Positions 11,750 through 23,790 of a DNA stretch of 64,000 bases are shown piece after piece. How positions within the stretch are numbered: position 1 is the stretch's first letter; the number at the start of each line of letters is the position of its first letter. The DNA is from Brachycybe producta (Eukaryota; Arthropoda; Diplopoda; Playtdesmida; Andrognathidae): assembly GCA_036925085.1 (NCBI GenBank), contig JAUPFP010000001.1, positions 16,338,842 to 16,402,841 of the forward strand, written 5' to 3'. The notes beneath the pieces were generated by a model. The model searched no databases, was not told the origin of the DNA, and was given only the letters and a program-made list of their open reading frames with translations. Both the position numbers and the translations under genes were made by a program.

Positions 11750-12050
11750 ACGTGTGTACACGTGCGTATGCATGTGCACATGTGTGTACATCTGCGTGTG
11801 CATGTTTACACGTGTGTACATGTGTGCATGCATGTGTGTACATGTGTGCATGCATGTGTGTACATGTGTGCATGCATGTGTGTACATGTGTGCATGCATG
11901 TGTGTACATGTGTGCATGCATGTGTGTACATGTGTGCATGCATGTTTACACATGTGTACATGTGTGTATGCATGCGTGCACGTGTGCACATGTGCATACA
12001 CATGTGCCAACACATGCATGCATGTACGTACATTTGCATACACATGTAAC
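11750..12050. repeat. TG/CA minisatellite with a 24-bp unit
   Basis: A 24-bp unit, TGTGTGCATGCATGTGTGTACATG, repeats about six times between 11816 and 11945, flanked by looser TG/CA/CG purine-pyrimidine repeats. Because the unit length is a multiple of three and self-complementary, most frames on both strands stay open. The resulting Cys/Val/His/Met-rich translations are artefacts. Alternating purine-pyrimidine tracts of this type can adopt Z-DNA. Confidence 0.92.
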
Positions 12051-12899
12051 AATGAAAGAAAGTTGGTTATTTGATATATGGAAGCATATATTAAAGCTAT
12101 GGAGGTCTATAGGGTTCCTTGAATCCCTTGTTTTCTTTACATTTCAATTATGTTTATTAGTTTTACATGGAAATTAAAAAATGCAATCAGTTAAAATGAG
12201 AAAAATACTTGTTTTTTACAATTTGTTTTTTTCTCTTATACCAGTGTAGCCAATTCTGCAGTTTCTTGTTCTGCTGGCAAACTGTAAATTCTATCAGATT
12301 TTTTTTAAGTTTGACTGATTTTTGCCAAAACATTTTCAAATTATTAAAGTACTTTACATGATTTTCTCTTTAAATTCAAAGGTATTTATTCCTACAAAAA
12401 TATTTCATGGCATTCATAAAAATAAAAGTTGTATGTGTATTTTATATTCAAGCAAGAACAGGGTGGGATGAGTACCATCATATGTTGCCCTTTCAATGCC
12501 AGGTATCTCTACTAGTAACTTAAAAAACAAGTCATTTTCTCATCTTAACTGATTAAATTTCTATTTAATTTTCATATTAAAATAATAAACATACCACCAA
12601 TTAAAATCTAAAGAAGAAAAGAATTTGTTAGAATAGTAATAACAAGTCTAGTAGTCTGCCATTTACAATGGCAGAATTTACATTTATTGTTACAAGTTTT
12701 GTTGTTCAATTTGGTATGGGCTACACATCAACAAGTTGTAGACTTGTAGGATTTTTAGGACTTGTAGAGGTTGTTTTATAGGGTGATGAGGTTTGTAAAT
12801 ATATGTTAACACTTGTTGAGGTTTTTGTAACACAACTTGAAAGTTAATAACTTTGTTTTACAGAATCAATCTACTAGAGTGGATTTACTTTTGTAGCTA
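12051..12899. other. AT-rich intron DNA, nothing assigned
   Basis: The only notable feature is GACTTGTAGAGGTTGTTTTAT (about 12759-12779), which is an inverted match to ACAACCTCTACAAGTCCTA at about 8712-8730. The pair could be remnants of terminal repeats of a larger element, but this is weak. Confidence 0.4.
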
Positions 12900-12928
12900 C
12901 AAGCCCTGTGCGTGTAGCACAGGGCTTG
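12900..12928. repeat. Perfect 12-bp GC hairpin
   Basis: The stem CAAGCCCTGTGC pairs exactly with GCACAGGGCTTG across a 5-base loop (GTGTA). It stands out in AT-rich DNA and marks the left edge of the dispersed repeat that follows. It is not followed by a U tract, and terminator logic does not apply in an animal genome. Confidence 0.8.
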
Positions 12929-12959
12929 ACAGGGGCTCTTGACGGACAACCCACATCCA

Positions 12960-13315
12960 AAAATATATATTTTTTGTTTTTATATGGTTGTCTTTCAGTG
13001 GAGTATGTCAAGTAGGTTTTGCATGCTGCTATCATGCAAAAAATGCCAAATGACATAAATTTACACTACTGATTAGGGAAAATGTCTTTTTAGGGCAAAT
13101 GTTTTTTGGGGCAAATGTCCTATTATGGCAAGTGGTTTATGGGGAAATTTCTCTTTAGTGCAAATGGTTTTATAGCAAACATCCTTTTAGCATAAGTGGT
13201 TTTATGGCAAATGTTCCTTTATGGCAAATAGTTTTAGGGCAAATGTATGTTTTAGGGTGTGTCTTTAGGGCAAATGATTTTAGGGCAAAAGGCTTTAGGG
13301 CAGGTGTCTATCCCA
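12960..13315. repeat. Dispersed repeat with GGGCAAATG minisatellite tail
   Basis: A unique-looking part (about 12960-13080) includes GCCAAATGACATAAATTTACACTACTGATTAG. It is followed by a degenerate tandem array of TTTTAGGGCAAATGT-like units. The same two-part arrangement, in the same order, occurs at 17620-17880 inside a hAT MITE. A third, inverted array lies at about 52215-52355. Confidence 0.75.
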
Positions 13316-13353
13316 GATGCAACATATTTATTTACATTTTAACAATCCACAAT

Positions 13354-14039
13354 TGTCACAATGCTTTCTGAGCTCTTCCTGAAAACTCAACTGACTCCTT
13401 CCACCGGGCAGGCTTATACTACGGGATGTCTTAGTGAAGTCACTGGCAACAGGACAGTGCATGAAGTCAACACGTCACAATGACGTCACAAGGACGGTGG
13501 ATGAATGTGACGTAGTTCTGGTACCCAATATGAATAATTGGCACCGGACCAACTCGTCCTAGGGGTGTTGGAGAACGCAGACAAAGAATCACGTTCACCA
13601 CTCAAAACTCCCCAAGTGAAGACCTAATACGATTAGACTTAATAAAGATAAAGACTCAATAAAACAATGGTTTCCAAAATGGCCACAAAGTGCCTACTTG
13701 GCAAACCAAGAATGAAGCAATAAAGCACAGAGAACAAAGAGATTGAGGCCTGAACAGATCCTCTGGTTGATGTCTCTTCCAGGGTCCAACCAACTGCCCT
13801 GAGGCCACCTGAGTATAGACTTATACTCAGGTGGGGTGACATCATTCCCCCATGATGCTACATGGAGGGAACACCTGTAAATAAAACACCTCTCACCAAT
13901 GCCTCCATAGTTTTGGGAGGCCTGGACTGGACACATAATGGTGTTTCCACCATTTGCTAATCTATCAAATGGGGCAGCACCACTGGGAATTCGACTGCAC
14001 TCACCATTTTGGTTGTGAGTGCGAAACCAGGTTGTCACA
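13354..14039 (-). mobile_element. 3' LTR of a decayed gypsy element
   Basis: The right end GGTTGTCACA joins AATCCTTTCAACTT, the same junction seen at 29631, 41924 and 56726, so this is the 3' LTR of a minus-strand element. A start at TGTCACAATG (13354) gives 686 bp, within the family range, but the left boundary is uncertain. It holds a perfect hairpin CCACCTGAGTATA/TTATACTCAGGTGG (about 13808-13837) and AATAAA-type signals on the minus strand near 13640-13660. Confidence 0.7.
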
Positions 14040-16700
14040 ATCCTTTCAACTTCCTGTGTTCCGACTCGGGGACAGGAAAGTCAAGGCCAGTCTGCGGATT
14101 GTGCCCAGTAACTCACTCTACTTCAGAGTATCTGGTTTCGGATGCCCTCTACCCACCAGGAAAGTGGCACATTGGCATGCCCACGCTAGGCATAGCCGAG
14201 TGTTTCGCCATCTATACGCCAGATTGCACTTGGTTTCACGGAATTCATCCTCCTCAAAGAGTTGCATAATATTGATTCCCACGAGGGGGACCCATATGCC
14301 TCTACCAATAGCATGACTAATGAGTAGGTCTATTAGGCACACTACAGGATCCGTATTACAGCCTACTGATGGTTCAGTCAAATACTGAGCCATCATACCT
14401 CCAATGTTACATCCCAACAGTCGTTTGATGAGTGGGGCAGTGTGTAGGGCCACAACAACAGACCCCGCACCTCGTCCCAAAACATCCAAAACACAGAACT
14501 GCTGATCTTGATTGACCAAAATCAATTGCGGATAATCTCCCCAACTAACTGCCAAAATGTGGACTAAGTTGGGAGGCAGTGACCCAGTCACCCACCGCTC
14601 TGGGATAGGCTCGCCCAGTCGATAATAACCATGGTACTGGTACACCTCCCTACTAGGCTGGTCTTGCCAAAGAACCAGTCGGTTGTTGAGGTTAACTGCG
14701 TTCCTTGACAAACGGGACCGGGGCCCAATACACTCCTCCTCCAAGACCAGAGGGGGAGATCAGACAACTTTTGTGATCCTGGAAACCGAAAGTTCTTGCT
14801 GCTCGGACTCGCAAACATTGGTGTATTCCTCCCAGGAGTCACAAGACCATGTACTGCCTGGCTAGTTACCGTAGGACTACCACTAATTTCCGGTGGTCCC
14901 ACCTTAGGAACATCACCTGATGGTTGACTCTGCAGACACCGGATTCACCTTCGGAGATCCCGACCTCTTCTGTGACTCCAAGCCAACAGAAGCCTGCTCG
15001 TGGATCTGCATCACCCTTTCATGGTGCCTATAACCCGGTTGGTTCTCGGCTATTGCCGTCTTTTAGACACGATATGACCCAACTAATGATGGTCCAGCTC
15101 CAGTCTTTTCATGCCCACCAGCAGTACTAGGACTGGGTTTCGAGGCTGAGACGAAGGCTGAGACGAAGGATCGTCTCAGCCTTGCGTTTCTTTGCCTTCT
15201 TTCTAGGCGGCTGAGAAGATGGTTTACCATGCCTCGTTGCAGAATCCACCACATTCGAGGACTTACTGGGCCCTGGAGATCGAAGGGGTATCTACCTTCT
15301 TTAACTTTGAGGACTTAGAAGGGGTCGCTTGCACAGTCAAAACTGTCTTGGCCGACACCACTCACGTAACTGATTAAGACCCTGGGGCAGTTCGCTTTAT
15401 GAACCTGCCACCAGGTTTCGGATGAAAGTCTTTCTTCTCCGGGACAAGAGTTGCCTCACTCTTCCTATCAGCAACCTTTTCAGCAACTCCACCGTGGGTC
15501 GGTGCTGCGGTGGCCCCCTGAGCTGCTAATGCAACAGTTCCTCCAGAATCTGTCGGTGCTGAGGCAAAAAAGCAATTATCCGGATGATCCCTTTGCTCTT
15601 ATCCGCAGGTGGTCCAACCAATTGAACAGGGTTCTAGGGAGGACGATCCGGTAGGTTTGGAAAGTCTTTCCCCTGGTCTTTCAACTCCTTTAGAGTATTG
15701 GAGACTTTGTTCTTTTGGATCTTGGTATCCAACTTTGCCTGGCATATTTTTAAGATACACAGGTTCTCTTCCTTTTTCTCCAGAGGACTTTTAGGGGATT
15801 CGGCACTACCTTGACCAGAGGATGTTGCCTTTTTCTCCTTTCTTGTGAGTGGGGAGGTTGGAGTGGGAGGATGGGACCTTTTCTGGCCCTTTCCATCTCC
15901 AACCGGCTGAGCTTTACCAGGCTTGCTTGGGACCGGAGTTGAAGGCCGAACAGCATTCTTTTCCGCCGTTTGCTCCTTTTTGGACTGGGCAGACTTTCAA
16001 TCCGAAGAAGTACCAGCAACTGCCTCTGGCGAACCAGTGGCAGCGCTGGACTTTCCAGGCTATGGAACATTTCCAAACCCATCAGGGCTCGTTCTGATAG
16101 TGATTAGCAACCCAACCGCCAGGGTAAACCGCTTCAAGTATGCTGCCTTCTCAGCAAGCTCCCGGTTCCTTCTCTCCCTTTCTCATGTGGTCATCGTGCT
16201 TCGCAGCTTCGGATTTCTGATTTTTTATGGATGTTCTAATCTGGTCAATAGACATACCTCAGACAAAATACCTCTTTCTATTAGCCATCTTGAAGCCACC
16301 TTCCCGAACCTGATGGGCCTCATCTTCGCCTAACCATTCCTCTTGCTGGACTGAAGCACCTAGAGTCCTCGCCAACAACGACCTTTGGAACAGGAGTTGT
16401 TGCACGTGGTACAGACTCACTCTGTACCACAATGCAAACACTGTTCGATGTCTCAGATTCAACCGAACCTTCCGAGACAATCGAAATGGTCTGCCTCCAC
16501 TGCCCAGTAAATTGGCCTCCTACAATTACTTCGGAGCCCATCCATCTCAATCTCCTGCTCTATCGCCACAGACAAATCTGTGTGGCTTAACAGTAGTTGA
16601 CCGGTGATGGTACTCAGTAGCGGAATCCACCGTATTCTCCGGTAGACCTAGGCGGTCTATTGTCCAAACTCTTGCTAATCCCCAAGGATCAGGAGGTAAT
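14040..16700 (-). pseudogene. Decayed ORF3 of a gypsy element (copy i)
   Basis: The frame 14118-14744 matches the C-terminal domain of ORF3 in element A (landmarks LNNRLVLWQDQP, YQYHGYYRL, VLDVLGRGAG, IKRLLGCN). The middle (14.9-16.6 kb) keeps recognisable family words such as GGFKMANRKRYFV near 16270 but is broken into many frames. It lies directly inside the 3' LTR at 13354-14039. Sequence beyond about 16.7 kb is unrelated, so gag and pol are missing. The function of ORF3 is unknown. Confidence 0.8.
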
Positions 16701-16962
16701 GACATTTATAATCTTTCTTAGAGATGCTGCCCACTGAGCTTGTTGTCAACAGGAATGTTAAATATTTGTATTATATATACAGTATTATAGTAATACTCAT
16801 TTAGGCTTTAAAAAAGCCTTAATTTCAGATATTAAGTCTACGTGTGCCTCCATGTCTTCTGTATTACCATTACCAGGTAGTTAAAATAAGATGTACAAAT
16901 GTGTTGATTGTTGCTGAGTTGCTTGTTGGCTAGTACAATTGGTGACCAGAGAGAAATAAAAG

Positions 16963-18039
16963 TAGAGATGGGCCACTCGAATCCTCGAATCTCACGAATC
17001 TTGAAAAAGATTCGAGATTTGAAAACTTGAATCTTTGATGCTTTTTTCGTTTTTCGAATCTTTCGAATACTAACCTAAAAAACTGTTAATACTTTGGTAA
17101 ATTAGTTTTAACTCCATTGACGTCCAATAGAATACGAAACGGCAATTGTTGCAATTTCAGTTGCAATTCCTGATTACCTGAGTGCCACACCATTTTTTTT
17201 ATTAATTTAATGTAATATTTATTTATTAAATATTTTTTATTAAATAATAAATATTATTTATTAAATAATAAATGTTTATTTATTAAATATTTTTTATTAA
17301 ATAAATATTTTTTATTAAATAAATATTTTTTATTAAATAAATATTTTTTATTAAATAAATTTTTTTTTAATAAATAAATTTTATTTATTAAATATTACAT
17401 ATTAATTAAATATTATTTCATTTATTTGTATCGGGATATTGACATTTGCCTTGACCTACACCCTACACCCTTGCCCTACGGACGTTTGCACTATATCCAC
17501 TTACCGTAAACTCATTTGCCCTAAAACCATCTGCTCTAAAACCATTTGCCCTAAAAGAACATAGGCTCTAAAGGGACATTAGCCCTAAAACCACTTTTTT
17601 GTTCTCTTTTCATACGATTTAGTGTTTTTTGGTGGAGTATCTTAAATAGGTTTTAGTGCACCTGCTGCATACAAAAAACGCCAAATGATGTAAATTTACA
17701 CTACTGATTAGAGCAAGTGGTTTTAGGGCAAATGTCTAGGGCAAGTAGTTTTAGGGCAAATGTATCTAGGGCAAGTAGTTTTAGGGCGAATGTATCTAGG
17801 GCAAGTAGTTTTAGGGCAAATGTCCCTTTGTTGCAAATGGTTTTAGTGCAAATGTTCCTTTAGGGAAAGTGTCTATAGAGAGAGTGTTTCTTAGGAGAAA
17901 ATGTCTCCCACCCATTTGTATCTTTTTAATGAATAATATAGGTTTCTTATATAAAGGATTTGAGAGATTCGAGATTCAAGAGATTCGAGAACCTTTTAGG
18001 ATTAGGATTAGAGAAAATTTAGGATTCGTCCCACCTCTA
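16963..18039. mobile_element. hAT-type MITE with exact 8-bp TSD
   Basis: A 1077-bp element bounded by terminal inverted repeats TAGAGATGGG (16963) and CCCACCTCTA (to 18039; one mismatch). It is flanked by AATAAAAG at 16955-16962 and 18040-18047, a perfect 8-bp duplication as expected for hAT. Further GATTCGAGATT-type inverted words sit inside both ends. The interior holds an ATTTATTAAATA simple-repeat block (about 17190-17430) and the dispersed GGGCAAATG repeat. No transposase is encoded. Confidence 0.9.
17510..17880. repeat. GGGCAAATG dispersed repeat inside the hAT MITE
   Basis: A left array of CCCTAAAACCATTTG units (about 17510-17600) is followed by GCCAAATGATGTAAATTTACACTACTGATTAG (about 17670-17701). 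Then comes a right array of TTTTAGGGCAAATGTATCTAGGGC units up to about 17870. The two arrays are inverted relative to each other. The central part matches 13040-13075. Confidence 0.8.
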
Positions 18040-18060
18040 AATAAAAGCTATTCTTGTTTA

Positions 18061-18261
18061 CAGGCAATTAGAAAACGGGTTAAACTGACGTTTTCTCTGC
18101 CCTTCTTATGACGAATGCAACTTGTAATTGGTTGGTTTTGTAGTCGACATCACATGCCCCAACCTTTTCAACATCAAACCACACAACAAACCAATTAAAA
18201 GTTGCCATTCATCATAAAAGAGCAGAGCCAACGTCAGTTTATCCCGATTTCTAATTGCCTG
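18061..18261. mobile_element. Palindromic MITE, family 'GGCAATT', copy 2
   Basis: A 201-bp element starting CAGGCAATTAGAAAACGGG and ending CCCGATTTCTAATTGCCTG. Its imperfect long inverted symmetry matches the copy at 5825-6027, including TTATGACGAATGC against CATTCATCATAA. It lies 22 bp downstream of the hAT MITE. Confidence 0.85.
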
Positions 18262-18486
18262 TTTCTTCTTCTTTGAGCAGCACTTGTTAATGCAGCAATA
18301 CTCAAGATAAGGCCAAACCAATGTTTGATTAGCAATTGTTTTAACTTGTGCTGGGCAGGTGCCTAATGTCTTTTGACTAAAACAAAGTATTTCCAGAGCT
18401 TTTCCAAGAAAGGTCATCTGTCAATGTAACCTTCAAGTACTTATAACATTTGACACTGAAGAATAATAACGGAAAAAGTAAAGACC

Positions 18487-18621
18487 CGACTTGGGTCCGC
18501 CACAAACCCCTGGCAAAACTTCCCCGTCTTACCAGATTCCAGGCTCCTTCGGTGACCGGGATCGCAGTGTGGGCTGCCCTCTTGACTTCATGTCCTGGTG
18601 GTGCCGGTCAACTGGAGCCTG
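18487..18621 (-). mobile_element. LTR fragment (same family as the LTR at 24664)
   Basis: The segment from CGACTTGGGTCC through GGAGCCTGCC matches the first part of the LTR at 24664-25228, including CACAAACCCCTGGCAAAACT and GGGATCGCAGTG. Both the outermost bases and the rest of the LTR are missing. It is the truncated 3' LTR of the element that runs to 25228. Confidence 0.75.
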
Positions 18622-18699
18622 CCTCACCGAATATGCCACGGCGAAAACCTACAGTGACTGCCTGATGGGTCCACCGTAAAACCGGTACGTGAAGCACCG

Positions 18700-20560
18700 G
18701 CTGACAAGCTAAAAACAAGCCAGAACTGGACGGTGGTGGTACGGCAACTCCCAACCGTAACCAACTCCCACCAACCGAACCCACGGGTTTGGTACCGCGA
18801 CCACCTGCATAAAGGATGGAGGCATGCCAAGACCAACGTCTCGCATAGACCTACCATCCAGCCACCCCGTCAACACCTGACGGCTGTGGTCTAGCTGGTT
18901 CCCGGCCGACACGGTCTCACTGTGTCGGGACTCCTCTTCATCCGTTCCAACTCTTCTGGCAGTTGTCCCCTGTTACTCCTGACCAGAAGGTCCTGGACCT
19001 CTCTTCTTCACATACTTGGACTTTCTCTTGTCCACTTTTTTTTTCTTTTTATGGTAAGAAGGTTTACCGTGCTTTGAGCCGGACCGGGCTGGTCAGACTT
19101 AGGAGGGTGGTTAGCCTCCTTCGAGTGTCCGGACTTCCCACCCGATGCCTTTTCAGCCGAAGCTGTAATCGCCTCCGAGTTGGCTCCCGTAGCCGACTTG
19201 ACAATTGAGGACGGTCGTGCTGCCACGAAATGCCATCTTTCATTTCGGGGAAGTTACCTTTCTCGGTGCAAGGGTTGGCTGACCCTTGCCACCAACAGTT
19301 TTAGCACCCGCTAACACCGCTAAACACCCGCTAACACCGGCACTCGCAACACGTGCGACACCACATCCGACAGGAGGTTCCCCTGTAACAAGCGGATTCC
19401 GGACTTCAGGGGCGGAAACTGAGAGGTCCGGAGCTCGAACTCCTGTCGGCGTTCAACGTTCAACAGCCTTCCTTATTTGGGCTTCACACTCATAACTCCG
19501 CTCATAACTCCACTTGCCTGCGGGGAAGCCGGCCGGACCTCCTCGTGAGGTCTTAGCCTTTTTCCCCGCTGGATGACTGGCCACTGGTGGGGTGAAAGGG
19601 CAGGGACTTTTCTGTCCCTGACCACCACCACCACTCACTGGAGTGCTCTTCCTCGGGGCAGATACTGAAGGCTGGTTGGCCTTTTTCTCCACTTTTTGGT
19701 TCTTCTTGGGAGTCCCAGACTGCCAGCTTGAACCACCAGCTGCTGTTTCGTGTGAACCCTTAACAGATGGTTGGCTAACAGGCCAGGCAGCCCCTGGGGC
19801 TCCCTCAGGATGAGCAAGGGCCTCAGCCGGAAGGCCTACTGCCGGCATAAGTTTTGCCATGGCAGTTTCTTTCCTCTTAAGCCTAGCCCCTCAGTAAGAG
19901 CCCTCATCCGTGCAGTGTACCTAGCAGCACCGGACTTTTTCTTGGATTTCAATTCGTCTTTTCGGCACTGCTGGTTAGAGAACTCCCTGACGTAGGATCG
20001 TTTCCCATCCGCCATCAGAAAACCTTCCAATAGCGTCTGGTACTTCTGACTTTCGTCTAACCGATCAAGTTGGTCCTCTTCAGCTTTTCCTGAAGGTTTA
20101 ACATCCAGAGGACTCCCTTGAATGGTGGGAGTACCCTCCCGGGATCCGGTCATCGACCATTTTCCTGGGGAGGCCTTTCCTCTCCCTTCAGACTCCAAAG
20201 AGTCCTCTGAAGATAGGATACACGGCCACTCCACTGCCTGGCGATATGCACCACGGAAACCTCTTTTGTGTCCATCCCAGCCTCCGGCTTTCCTCAGCCA
20301 GGCTAGCCAATTCTAGCCGGCTTCGGCACGCCGGAGCTACCAGTTTTCTACTGGAAACCAGCGATCCTGCATTTTTCCGTTTTCTCCAGTGCAACACACG
20401 TTTCAGGTGCGAACTAACGGCAAACAACCATCCTTGTTTAATTTTCCAAACAAGATGGCGCTTCACCACTAATCTCAAAGGAGGAATGGTCAACAGCGGC
20501 GGCATGACGGCTAAACCCTCTTTGCCGCCTCCACCACTGTTTCCTTAGAGATCCTACTGT
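18700..20560 (-). pseudogene. Decayed ORF3 of a gypsy element (copy ii)
   Basis: The middle and N-terminal parts of ORF3 are recognisable on the minus strand. They include basic Lys-rich stretches near 19000-19070, the words KKKSGAARYTARMRALTEG and GGFLMADGKRSYVREF (frame 19836-20234), and acidic Ser-rich sequence. The C-terminal domain present in copies i, iii and iv is missing. Several frameshifts break the frame. The N-terminal end joins the pol remnant near 20560 with a much shorter spacer than in element A. Confidence 0.8.
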
Positions 20561-20568
20561 CTGTTCTT

Positions 20569-23500
20569 TTAGGGGCAGATACACGGTACGCATCCAGGAA
20601 AGGTCGCAGGAGAGAGATCACAGTCCGAAATTTCATCTGCCTGCTTAATACCAAGTCTGCAGCTGGACATTATGGTTTCCTCCACCCAGTTCTCCCCAGG
20701 CGACTGCCATCTGTCCGTGACAGACAGGCTGTGTCCCGTCCAGGGGTCTCTGGGTGCCCAGTTTTTATTTCTCCTTACCAGGCTGTCATCCCATTCCAGG
20801 GATTGGCCTGCTCTATCCCACCAGGGTAGGGACTCATAAAAGTCCCTGTAGATCCCTGGTTTCCACTGGTGCCTCAGAGGAAACCTGTACCACCTCAAAA
20901 GCCTTCGGTTTCCTCGGACAGAGGTTGCACCGGGGCTGAGGTGCTTCCTCTGCCTCAGTCGGTACTCATTAGCCAAGCCAGGCTGACTGGACAGTCCCGG
21001 AGGAACATTACCATCTTTCACCGTCCTATCGGCCGGAGACTCAGCATCACTGGTCCCACTGGAGTTCGATGAGGTGTCAGAGCCACCTATTCCATCTTCC
21101 TCACGAACTCCACATGTGGGAACGTACGGCTTCAGGTTATCAACATGAAACCGGGCCCGCACCTACCGACCATACCCATCTATGAATTCTATCTCGTAGA
21201 CTAGGTCGAAAACCTGCCGGACCACCATACCCAGTTCAGCCTTGTAAGCGAAGTTCCACTTCTTGGTTTGGCCGAGCTTACCAGCCATATCCCTCATCCA
21301 GACCTTCATACCAGGCTGGTACAGGGGTGGCTTCACCTGGCCAGCATCATACCGGCTCTTCTGCTTTGTCTGAGCGGCCGCCAAATTTTGACATGCACGC
21401 TCCTCCACGGCTTGCTGGTCAGGCAAGTCTTGGAACGGACTGTTAGGAATGGAGATTATCAATCTTCAACTTTGGTTTGTGTCCAAACAACATTTGGTAT
21501 GGTGACACTTCGTGCTCTCCTGCACCGCAGTGTTGTAGGCCCCCCACAGCGGGCCGTAATTTTTCAAACCAATCACGTTGGTCCTTAATTGGATGAAGGT
21601 AATGCTTGATGGTTTCCATTACGGTTTTATTCGTATGCTCCGTAAGCCTATTAAGCTTGCAGATGGTATGCCGTCATGTGGTGCTGCACTATTATAGCGC
21701 TCCCTGAACTTTTGCAAAACCTTGCTACAGAACTGGGAACCATGATCCAAGATGAGAGTTGTCGGTGCGCCATACACTAACAAGATCTCATCTTTCAGGA
21801 ACTTGACAACACAAGTGGCCGTAGCCCTTAATACTGCCTTCGCTGTACCGGGTGAAGTAGTCCACCATGATCAACACATAGGTAACTCCACCCACGGACG
21901 CAGGAAACAGCCCCACAAAGTCCATTCCCCAGGCATGAACTTTGTACTCTGGAACTATCGGTTGCAAGAATCCTTGAACTCTTGCGAACTGTCGTACTCT
22001 CTGACACACCAAGCATGAGTTAACATACTCCATCGTGTCACGTTTCATACCGAACCAGTAGAAACAAGTACATAACCGTTGGTATGTCTTGTACACTCCA
22101 AGGTGACCATCTTCAGAGCTATCATGCTACTTCTGCAAGCAGAAGGCTTGACACGACCTCGGCACAACCAATACAGTTCTCGTGCAGTCCTTTTTTGGAT
22201 TTGATGGCATACAGCAACCTGTTAGCCACCACAAACTTGTACCATAGCTCCGAGTCAGGGTCGGTGAAGAGCTCACGCTTCACCTGGGAGCACCAATTGT
22301 CATTGGCCTGCTCCATTACCCAATCCACCTCAGACCGGACCCGGTAAATTACCTCACCCATGTCTGCCTCTTGACGTGTTCAGGTAAAGAAGGATCATCA
22401 ACTTCACTTATCAGATACCGACTCAAGGTGTCGGCATCCTCATGAAGTTTTCCCTTCTTGAACTGAATCTTATACCGGTACTCCTGCAACTGCATTTGCT
22501 AATGCCCCAACCTGCCTTGCAGGTTTTTGGCAGTCTGAAAACGACAGAGCGCATGGTGATCAGTGACGATCACAAAGTCCCAGTTAAAGATGTAAGGTCG
22601 GAATTTACCCACGGCAACCATGATCGCCAAGCATTCCTGCTCGGTTACACTACCGTGTTTCCGGTCTTTTCATGAGACGGCTAGCATAGGCCAGAACCCG
22701 AGGAGCCTTGTCCTCAGGTAACTTCTGGTATATGACACCTAGACCATACCCACTCGAATCGGTGTGAATTAACACCTCACCACGTGGACCATACATGGTG
22801 AGCACCGGTGCTTTGATTAAAATTGCCTTTAACCGCTTGAATGCTAGACCACTGCTCCGACCAGTCATAGGACGCATCCTTCCTAGTCAGATCATGCAAT
22901 GGCCTTGCGACCTTGGCAGTTTTTAGGAACCTACAGTAGTAGCCGGCCAGTTTAAGAAAACTTTGGACGGCTGTCACCGTTGTAGGGACATCGAACTCTT
23001 CGAGTGCTCTTACGAGTCCCGGGTCCGGAGCAACTCCCTCGGCACTAACAATGTGACCGAGATATTTGACCGCCATCCTGACCTGCCAGTACCCACTAGC
23101 AAGGTCTAGGGTTGCGAAATACTTCGCTCCAGCAAGTGAATCGAGGGCATCATCGATGCGAGGTAAAGGGGACTGATCCGCCTTTGTCTGGGCATTCAGT
23201 CGCCGATAGTCCACACAAAAATGAAAGCCACCATCCTTCTTGCGAACAATGAAGATAGGGTTCGCATAGGGACTATGCGAAGGTTGGATTACCCCTGCAT
23301 CCAACATCTTCGCTACCTCTTTTCTCTGGATTGTACGAGCCGCCGGAGCGGTTCTTCGCAATCCTTCACGCACCGGAGGTAACCCACCGGTATCAATAGT
23401 GTTCGACGAGCGGGGTTCCCCCAGCTGTGTAATAGAACACGAAATGATCTCGGCGTTCCAGCAGGAACTCCCGAAGCTGTGCCGCCTCTTCAGGCTTCAG

Positions 23501-23790
23501 ACTAGGTCCAATTTTAAGGCACTTTTTTGTGTGGGTTTCACTTCCACGTTGAGGACCTGGCGACCTTTACCGGTCGCCCGTCTCAACTTAGGCGGAAGCC
23601 CTCTTGTCCGGCCATTTCCATGAGTGGGGTCTCCCCCTCTCAACTTAGATGGACCATCCAGTCCCACAACAATGGCTGCCTCCACAGCTTGAGCTGTCAC
23701 CACACCCTCCCCTGTTTCCAGGGCAATGGGTATGTCAGCGACGTTCTTAAGCCATAAGTTGGGAACGCAACTCCAACCCCTCCATTGCAC
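20569..23790 (-). pseudogene. pol: Decayed gypsy pol: RT, RNase H, integrase
   Basis: Read from right to left: a protease-to-RT linker (23497-23790, AQAVEAAIVVGLDGPSKLRGGDPT); RT N-terminal half (22777-23373, with FCVDYRRLN and FATLDLASGYWQV); RNase H pieces (HTDSSGYGLG near 22760, LGRWQM region near 22500); integrase zinc motif and first catalytic region (21788-22096, with SCLVCQRVRQF and GMDFVG); and the integrase C-terminal GPY-like module (20569-21462, with YEIEFIDGYGR and FHVDNLKPY). Each matches element A pol. The RT lacks the YLDD box: the frame jumps from the WQVRMA region straight to KYLGHIVSAEG. Gag and the protease active site are missing upstream. Confidence 0.88.

Noticed and set aside
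11660..12177. Several overlapping open frames on both strands rich in Cys, Val, His, Thr and Met
   Set aside because: They are translations of a TG/CA minisatellite whose 24-bp unit keeps frames open on both strands; not genes.
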